Positions 57,356 through 64,000 of a DNA stretch of 64,000 nucleotides are shown here, piece after piece. Every line of letters begins with the position of its first letter. Position 1 is the first letter of the stretch. Source of the stretch: Candidatus Bathyarchaeota archaeon (GTDB taxonomy: Archaea; Thermoproteota; Bathyarchaeia; Bathyarchaeales; Bathycorpusculaceae); the NCBI GenBank assembly GCA_026014705.1, contig JAOZHU010000025.1, forward strand, positions 62,001 to 126,000, written 5' to 3'. Under the pieces are notes generated by a model that had not been told where the DNA came from, made no database searches, and saw only the letters and a list, made by a program, of their open reading frames with translations. A program made the position numbers and the translations under genes.

Positions 57356-58222
57356 ATGGTAAAGAAGCTCATGCGTGTAATCAAAAGAAAGAAAGGCGGA
57401 AAGGAGTATTTTTATCTGCAGCACTCTTTCAGAAAAGATGGAAAAGTCACCACAAAAGAAGTATATTTAGGCAAAAAAGTCCCAGAAAACATCGGAGAAA
57501 TTAAAGCTGAACTGGCGGTTGCAGCTAGAGAGGCTTTGTCACAGAAACTTGAGAAAATAAGAAGCCGTTTTCAAGAGGAATGGGTGCGGTATCCTGAATC
57601 TGCAAAAGAAAAAGAACTTCAGGAGATAGCAATTGCTTTCACCTATAACACTAACGCCATAGAAGGCTCTACTATCACGCTTGAGGAAGCGAGACAGATA
57701 CTGGAAGACAGCATTGCTCCGAGCAAGCCTCTTAAGGATATTAAAGAAACTGAATCCCATGCAAAAGTGTTCTTAGCAATGCTAAAAACGGAAGAGAAAA
57801 TATCCGAAAGGCTTTTGCTGAAATGGCATAAAGGCATTTTCGAAGAGACAAAACCTGATATTGCTGGGCAATTCTGCCATTACATGGTGCGCGTGGGATC
57901 TTACGTGGCACCTGATTGGCGTGATTTGGAAAAGCTGATGAAGCAATTAATTGCATTCGTGAACCAATCAAAACTAAATCCAGTCGAAACAGCTGCAAGA
58001 GCGCATTTCATGTTTGAAAAGATACATCCATTCGGGGATGGCAACGGCAGAATAGGCAGACTCTTGATGAACTACATTTTGTGGAGAAACGGTTATCCAA
58101 TGCTTATATTCGAATACCGAAAAAGGAAAACCTATTACAGAGCACTACAACGAACCGAAGAAGGCTTCACGAACTACTTCGTCCGAAGATACATCGCAGT
58201 ACACAAAAAACGATTAAAATAG
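57356..58222 (+). CDS. Fic family protein
   Basis: HPFGDGNGRIGRLLMN FIC motif; TNAIEG inhibitory motif. Confidence 0.92.
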   Translation: MVKKLMRVIKRKKGGKEYFYLQHSFRKDGKVTTKEVYLGKKVPENIGEIKAELAVAAREALSQKLEKIRSRFQEEWVRYPESAKEKELQEIAIAFTYNTNAIEGSTITLEEARQILEDSIAPSKPLKDIKETESHAKVFLAMLKTEEKISERLLLKWHKGIFEETKPDIAGQFCHYMVRVGSYVAPDWRDLEKLMKQLIAFVNQSKLNPVETAARAHFMFEKIHPFGDGNGRIGRLLMNYILWRNGYPMLIFEYRKRKTYYRALQRTEEGFTNYFVRRYIAVHKKRLK

Positions 58223-59034
58223 ACGAACTTGGCGGAAAAGTGCACACAAGCGCCGATTAGTAAACAAATAAAGTCATGGCTAATTTCAAACAACTTCAGA
58301 TAACAAGGAACTATCGAGTGTGAAGCATAACTTAAAAAATGGAATACCCAAGTAGAGATATTGGCTACAATTTCAGCAATTTTTGCTATTGGAGAAATTA
58401 TGTCTGCTATTTCTGAGGTTTATTATACGAAGTTAAGATCTTGACCTTGTCTATGTCAATTTTGGCCAGGCCGTTTTTCCTTAGCTATTCGCAGAACCAA
58501 TCGCAATCGCAGTTTTGATATATTTGTTAGTTCAACGAGCAAAATGCAAGAGATAAACCTGCTTTAATGAAGATACTCGTCCCTATATTCACGTAGAACT
58601 TCGAAGTTAGACGTTTTGATGCCAAGTTTTGATTTTTTCGCCAGTCACAGACATGAAAAGCAGATCCAGATAACATACACATTGAACGATCTATTCACCA
58701 AGTAAGCGTCAAAGACGAATAGTTCATCAAAGCCGCCCAAGACAGTTGAAGAAGCTTCAGTGCTTCATATGCGTGGGCTTCGAGTACGTCGCTGGGGTTG
58801 AAGGCTTTGGTTCTTCGGAAAACCCAAATAAGTTGGACGATGTTCCTAATATTCTGGACGATGAGGAAATCGAGGTACGCCGAGGCTGAAGGCGGGGAAT
58901 TTAGGCTGGAGGCTTATGAGCGCTTTTTCCGCTACTGAGTCCAAATAATTAAGGGTGTAGCTCCATTCTGCGAAAAGAAAAAACGGGAGCAATATGCGCC
59001 GTACCGTTCTGTTAATGCAGCCTCTATCACGCAA

Positions 59035-59355
59035 TTATGGATGCGGTGCTTTGAGCACTTTGGCGCCTTCGGCTTCCGTCCACGCCTTCATGGTTGTCGT
59101 GCGCACATTTCCCATGCTGCCGAGACACAGGAGAACCGCCATAGCCGCGTCATCACTGGGAACTTCAATAACCATCACGAAATCATATTTCCCCATCGTG
59201 TAAAAGAGCTGCATTTTTCCTCCCGCTTTCTCCACCATGCTGTGCGTCTCCTTGATCCTCTTAGGCGCCTCATGAACATTCCGTATGCCTTGCTCAGTCC
59301 AATTTCCAAGAACTACAAAACTGGGCAAAACTTTCACCTGCAAATAACTCTGCAC
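59035..59355 (-). CDS. GYD domain protein
   Basis: MGKYDFVMVIEVPSDDAAMAVLLCLGSMGNVRTTTMKA. Confidence 0.82.
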   Translation of the reverse strand: MQSYLQVKVLPSFVVLGNWTEQGIRNVHEAPKRIKETHSMVEKAGGKMQLFYTMGKYDFVMVIEVPSDDAAMAVLLCLGSMGNVRTTTMKAWTEAEGAKVLKAPHP

Positions 59356-59549
59356 GCCATAAATATAAAAAACTTACCGCAAGTCAAACTTGACCAAGCA
59401 ACAGTTAAACCCATCTACCCTTTTAATAATGGCATATAGACTACTCCGAACAGCTAGCCACTGCTGCGGCTCTCAGAACTATATAAAAGAACTATAAATA
59501 AGGGGGCTATAGACTGCAGACAGCACTTCAGCGCAGAACCCAGCGAGCA

Positions 59550-60908
59550 TCAACTCAGAAAACGCTTAACCACTTCATAAAGCACACTTGCCCCAAAAAC
59601 AAGATTCTCAACAGAAATACGCTCATCAACACCATGCTCCCTCCTAACAACCCTGCCATTCAGCACTTCTGGCCGCATAGGATGAAAACCGTAGCACACG
59701 CTGCCAATTCTCCTGAAAAACCGAGAATCAGTCCCACCAGTCATAAGCGCAGGCGCAACACCGCAACCATGTTCAAACGCTTTGAGAACACTTGTGATAA
59801 CCTCGTAAAGCGGAGTCTCCATCGGCGACTCTGAAGGCTCATTCGCCTGTATAACCTCAAAATCAAGCTTGCCAACGCCCGCTTCTTTGAGAAGGTTTTT
59901 GATCAACCCAAAAGCCTCTGCCGTATTTTGCCCAGGAAGAATCCTGCAATCAAAAACCGCTTCGCACTCTGACGGAACCACATTCTCTTTCATCCCACCA
60001 CGAATCACAGTAGGCGTGATGGTTATCCTGGTTCTCGGCCAAATTTCATCCGCAAGAGGCTTCGCTGATGCCGCCAATTCACACAACAATTGGTCGCTCA
60101 AGTAAGGATTCGCAAGTAACCGCGAAAACAACTCCTGCAAATTCAAATCCTCAACCGCAACTTCACTCAGAAACTTTCTCACAGTCGGTGGAAACAAGAC
60201 TTCAAAACGGCAGTTCCCAAGCGTCTCAATAACCCTGTTCATCCGCAGTATAGCATTATCCGCCAAATGAGGCAAAGAACCGTGACCAGGAATCCCTTTC
60301 GCCTTAACCTTAAACCACAGCAGCCCCTTTTCAGCCGTCTGCACCGTGTACACGTTTCTGCCCCGAACAGGAACCGCTAATCCGCCACCTTCATTCAAAA
60401 CATAATCAGCAACCACCTTTTCGCGATAATTACGCAGAAGAAAATCTGCGCCTGCTAATCCACCTTGCTCTTCATCCGCTGTCGCAGCCAAAACAACGTC
60501 GCCCTTGAGTTTCACATTGTTTCTCTTCAGAAGCAGCAGAGTCATCACTTCGATAGCCGTCATGCCCTTCATGTCTAAAGCACCACGACCCCAAACATAA
60601 CCGTCTTTGACTATGCCACCGAAGGGATTCACGCTCCATTCTTCCGCGTTAGCCGCAACCACATCCAAATGCGAAAGCAAAAGCAAACTGGGTTTTTCAC
60701 CAGTGCCCTTGAGGCGAGTAACTATGTTGCCTCTGTTTGGCTCAGACTCGTAAATCTTGCAGTCCAAGCCTTCTCTGCTCAGGTATTCGCTTAGGTATTG
60801 CGCGGCTTGTGTTTCGTTTCCAGGAGGATTAGTAGTGTCTATGCGTATTAAGCCGCTTAGAAGCTGCGTTACTTCCTCTTCGATTTCCTTCAACAGTCGA
60901 GCCTGCAT
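59550..60908 (-). CDS. M20 family metallopeptidase
   Basis: LLSHLDVVAANAEEW, WGRGALDMKG, ADEEQGG. Confidence 0.9.
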   Translation of the reverse strand: MQARLLKEIEEEVTQLLSGLIRIDTTNPPGNETQAAQYLSEYLSREGLDCKIYESEPNRGNIVTRLKGTGEKPSLLLLSHLDVVAANAEEWSVNPFGGIVKDGYVWGRGALDMKGMTAIEVMTLLLLKRNNVKLKGDVVLAATADEEQGGLAGADFLLRNYREKVVADYVLNEGGGLAVPVRGRNVYTVQTAEKGLLWFKVKAKGIPGHGSLPHLADNAILRMNRVIETLGNCRFEVLFPPTVRKFLSEVAVEDLNLQELFSRLLANPYLSDQLLCELAASAKPLADEIWPRTRITITPTVIRGGMKENVVPSECEAVFDCRILPGQNTAEAFGLIKNLLKEAGVGKLDFEVIQANEPSESPMETPLYEVITSVLKAFEHGCGVAPALMTGGTDSRFFRRIGSVCYGFHPMRPEVLNGRVVRREHGVDERISVENLVFGASVLYEVVKRFLS

Positions 60909-61049
60909 CTTGCTGCCTTCTTTAACAGACCTTGAACAGCTTTAATTCTCTTAAAACTTTCTCGCGCCGTCGTGTTTGCGTGAATAATTTATTAAGAGCG
61001 ATACGCCATGTTTATATATGCAAACTAAAATGTTATCTGCGCATTTAAA

Positions 61050-61562
61050 GTGATGAAAATGAAGGAATTAAAACCCATAGATTACAAGCTTCTGTTCGAA
61101 TTGATGAAGGATTCGCATAGAAGCGATAGGCAGTTAGCAAAAGCGTTAGGAGTTTCTCAACCCACAGTGACACGCAGAAGAACAATGCTTGAATCAAACA
61201 TCATCGAAGGATACACGATTACGCCAACATTCGGAAAAATCGGTTTCGAAATCGCAGCATTCACCTTCGTAAAAAGCAAACTGCACAAAGCAGGCAAAGA
61301 AAAAGAAGAAGCATCAAAGAAACTGAAGGATTGGTACATGAAACAACCGAACGTTGTCATGGCTCTAGATGGTCGCGGAATGGGCTGGGATGTTGTCTGC
61401 GTTTCACTCCACAAGAAGTATACAGATTTCGCCCAATTCGTCAGAACACACGATTCAGAACTAGCAGACCTCATAACTGAAAGTCAAAGTTTCACAGCGG
61501 ACTTGACTCCTGGCGTAATAATAAAGCCGTTCAGCTTGAAGTATCTGGCAGCGTCTGAATAA
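61050..61562 (+). CDS. Lrp/AsnC-type HTH regulator
   Basis: DYKLLFELMKDSHRSDRQLAKALGVSQPTVTRRRTMLE. Confidence 0.82.
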   Translation: MMKMKELKPIDYKLLFELMKDSHRSDRQLAKALGVSQPTVTRRRTMLESNIIEGYTITPTFGKIGFEIAAFTFVKSKLHKAGKEKEEASKKLKDWYMKQPNVVMALDGRGMGWDVVCVSLHKKYTDFAQFVRTHDSELADLITESQSFTADLTPGVIIKPFSLKYLAASE

Positions 61563-61979
61563 TCAGTTAGAATTTAACGCGCTTTTCCAAAAAGTGCGTC
61601 TTTTTTTTTATTCTTTTGGAAGCTTTAAGGCTAGTTTCCCGACTTCCAGAATAAATGCATCTCGGTAACCGCAGTTTTTGAATTGTCAGAGTGACCACAG
61701 TTGCGGCAGTCCTGAAGCCCCTAAGATGTCGTTTGAACCGCATCTTGCAAAACTTCATGTATTTTTGTTTTCGCGGCTCTTATTCGTTATCTGGACATGT
61801 GCGTCAAGGTGTCATTTTCTTTTCAGGGTTTTCTTGATGAGTCTTTTCTTTGGAAGTTTGGGTTTTTTCACGCGTTCGGCATCTTTTACAGCCAATGGTT
61901 TTACCCGTTAGACCGGTGTGTTACCGCGTTTAAAAGTTTTATGCAAGTTGGTTGATGGTGAGAACACCCTTAGCCTGAT

Positions 61980-62603
61980 TTGGACGGTAAATGTGAATAT
62001 TTATTATCTCTCGGAAACTATCTAAGCGAACATGCAGTGCTTCAGATGGTGGATGCTGTGAGTAACGAGCAAGCAACGGTTCCAAAGGAAACGGTTGACT
62101 TTAAAGTGGCGAAGATTGTGGGTTTGATTTCCGATACTCATGTACCTGTTAGAGCCAAGTGCATTCCCCAGATGGTGTTCAAGGTTTTTGAGAATGTGGA
62201 TTTCATTGTGCACGCAGGTGACCTAGTGGAGTTGTCTGTCATCGATGAATTGGAGCAGCTTGCGCCTGTTTTGGCTGTTCACGGCAACATGGATGGACCA
62301 CAGGTTAGCGGTGCTTTGCCCAAGCTTAATTCCTTGAAAGTTTCTGATTGGAAGATCGGTGTCATGCATGATCCGAGCGTTTTGTTCGGGATGCGCAAGA
62401 TGCGGGAACTTGCCAAGCAGAACAGTTTCAACGTTTTTGTTTATGGGCACACGCATAATGCAAGCATTAGGTGGGAAGGAAAAATATTGTACGTTAATCC
62501 TGGAAGTGCCACGAATCCTGTGCCTGCGTTCCTAAACAAACCTTCAGTTGCGCTGTTGAAAGTAACGAGAGAGGCTATAGCGCCTCAAATAGTTTATATA
62601 TAG
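61980..62603 (+). CDS. YfcE/MJ0936-type metallophosphodiesterase
   Basis: IVGLISDTHVPVR, DFIVHAGDL, AVHGNMD, FVYGHTHNA, VNPGSATNP. Confidence 0.9.
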   Translation: MDGKCEYLLSLGNYLSEHAVLQMVDAVSNEQATVPKETVDFKVAKIVGLISDTHVPVRAKCIPQMVFKVFENVDFIVHAGDLVELSVIDELEQLAPVLAVHGNMDGPQVSGALPKLNSLKVSDWKIGVMHDPSVLFGMRKMRELAKQNSFNVFVYGHTHNASIRWEGKILYVNPGSATNPVPAFLNKPSVALLKVTREAIAPQIVYI

Positions 62604-62747
62604 AGTGGTGTAGCTGTTTTCTAATTTTTCTGTTGAAATTGTGTTCTAACTCGTAACGATCACGAGAGACTGTTGAGGATCAGTGGAAAAACGTAGAAGG
62701 GAAACAAAAGTGGGAATATTTGTGCGTGGCCGCTGGTGTTTAATGGC

Positions 62748-63167
62748 TCATACTACGTACAACAGGATGGCAAGGATGACCGTGAGCACCCATAAGATTA
62801 GCGTTATGCGCATCAGTTTCTTTTTCGGAGCGCAATGTTCCAGTGATTGGCGCAGTCGCCATGCGACTACGATCCATGCTGCCAGCGCTGTTGTGAGGAT
62901 ACCGAGTATGCCGTGGATTAGCACGATGATGTAGATTGTGCTTGTAGTTCCTTCGGCGATTAGCGGTAGCACGCTTATGAAGGAAGGCATCATCACAGCT
63001 ATTACGGATATTAAGTGTAGCATGACTGCAGTAAGCATTGTGATGCCGTGCAAGCGGAGTTTTTTCTGTGCTTTTAGTCCGAGGCTGACGAAAACTAGTG
63101 CTAAGAACAGGATTTGCAGGTAGAGATTTGACTGTTGTATGAAGGTGTATACGTCCATAGAATTCAC
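62748..63167 (-). CDS. DUF420-like membrane protein
   Basis: 139 aa, about 4 TM segments. Confidence 0.5.
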   Translation of the reverse strand: MNSMDVYTFIQQSNLYLQILFLALVFVSLGLKAQKKLRLHGITMLTAVMLHLISVIAVMMPSFISVLPLIAEGTTSTIYIIVLIHGILGILTTALAAWIVVAWRLRQSLEHCAPKKKLMRITLILWVLTVILAILLYVV

Positions 63168-63308
63168 ATGTTAATGTTGGGTTGTCAATGTATAAAAGGT
63201 TCACTTTAACTCACCTCTCTCTGAGGAACGCAATTGTCGTTTCATGATGAGTTTTAAAAGCGTTTTTTGTGCAGATTATTAGGTGCAAAATAATGGAGGT
63301 TGAATGGA

Positions 63309-63452
63309 TTGGAGCATTGCAAGAACCCTTGGAAAGAAAAATGCAAAAGTGAGGACATTAAGCTTTACATTCTTGTTAAAGGAGAGAAATTGCCCATTTG
63401 CAAGCAGTGCTGGGGCAGCATAGCGGAGAAGGAAATTGAGTGGGGCGATTAA
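63309..63452 (+). CDS. Small Cys-rich zinc-ribbon-like protein (47 aa)
   Basis: (M)EHCKNPWKEKCKSEDIKLYILVKGEKLPICKQCWGSIAEKEIEWGD*, overlaps start of next ORF. Confidence 0.45.
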   Translation: MEHCKNPWKEKCKSEDIKLYILVKGEKLPICKQCWGSIAEKEIEWGD

Positions 63453-63694
63453 CGGTGGAGCATTTCAGTTTGAACACTGCTAAGTCGTTTCTTGGCAAGA
63501 ACGTTAATTTACATTTGAAGGATGGTTCAGTAATAGTTAATGTGCAGTTGACTGGGATTCGGAAGAGCGATTTTGGGAAAGGCAGCTTTGTTGAGTATGT
63601 GCCTTACGGGAACTGCGATGTTAGTAAGGTGCCGTTGAGGAGTATTGCTTGGGCTGAATTGCTGAATTTGTTGCTTCTGCAGACAGCAGGCTGA
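63440..63694 (+). CDS. Hypothetical protein (possible Sm-like small beta-barrel)
   Basis: FLGKNVNLHLKDGSVIVNVQLTGI. Confidence 0.4.
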   Translation: MGRLTVEHFSLNTAKSFLGKNVNLHLKDGSVIVNVQLTGIRKSDFGKGSFVEYVPYGNCDVSKVPLRSIAWAELLNLLLLQTAG

Positions 63695-63779
63695 AGCATG
63701 CAGTACATGTTTGTTTGTGAGAAGCATTGTGGAAGGGAAATGATGGAGCAGCGAGTTAAGGCTGGAGGGAGAATGTGTG

Positions 63780-64000
63780 TTGCCTAAAGTTATTGTTCAT
63801 AACTCTGTTAGTGTAGACGGTTCGCTGACTAATTTTGTGCCGGATATGGGGTTGCATTATCAGATTGCTGGGAGCTATAAGGCCGATGTGCATTTGATTG
63901 GTTCGAACACGGTTCGAGTAGGTCTGGATTTGTACGGTGGAGGCGTTCCTGCTGAAGAGCGAAAGGATTTCGAGAAACCAGAGAGGGATAGGAGTCTTCC
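63780..64000 (+). CDS. RibD C-terminal/dihydrofolate-reductase-like domain protein (3' truncated by window)
   Basis: PKVIVHNSVSVDGSLTNFVPDMGLHYQIAGSYKADVHLIGSNT. Confidence 0.75.
   Translation, partial: MPKVIVHNSVSVDGSLTNFVPDMGLHYQIAGSYKADVHLIGSNTVRVGLDLYGGGVPAEERKDFEKPERDRSL

Noticed and set aside
58230-58990. Possible genes in the gap after fic
   Set aside because: Only short broken ORFs; may be degraded sequence but no family could be recognised

Overview
64 kb of archaeal chromosome. The Cdv/ESCRT-III division operon, eL38, eL33, aIF1A, RibL/RibK, diphthine synthase, introns in a tRNA and TATA-type promoters together suggest a Thermoproteota/Bathyarchaeia-like lineage (inference only; no rRNA in window). 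Most of the window is ordinary housekeeping and transport content: divergent Opp/Dpp transporter, MFS, CPA antiporter, DUF362 ferredoxin-like protein, M20 peptidases, ValRS, HtpX, NosD-like surface proteins and others. Main points of interest: (1) 14.9-25.5 kb holds three tandem copies of a module: covarying hairpin element, minus-strand PQQ/beta-propeller surface protein, then a divergent Lrp/AsnC-derived gene. The copies decay in different ways: a tandem Lrp pair apparently collapsed by deletion between 'gtggaaattg' repeats, a lone RAM-like fragment, and a third surface gene with an A7 homopolymer frameshift and an in-frame TGA at a position that is Cys in both paralogs. (2) A peptide-binding protein (2557-4425, -) that reads as a circular permutation of the SBP_bac_5 fold. 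(3) A compact four-gene cdv operon (CdvB paralog-CdvA-CdvB-CdvC). (4) A TPP riboswitch in front of a ThiT-like transporter. (5) A tRNA-Tyr with two introns, one inside the anticodon stem. (6) Several repeated or structured intergenic elements that may be ncRNAs. No CRISPR array, rRNA or recognisable transposase was seen.
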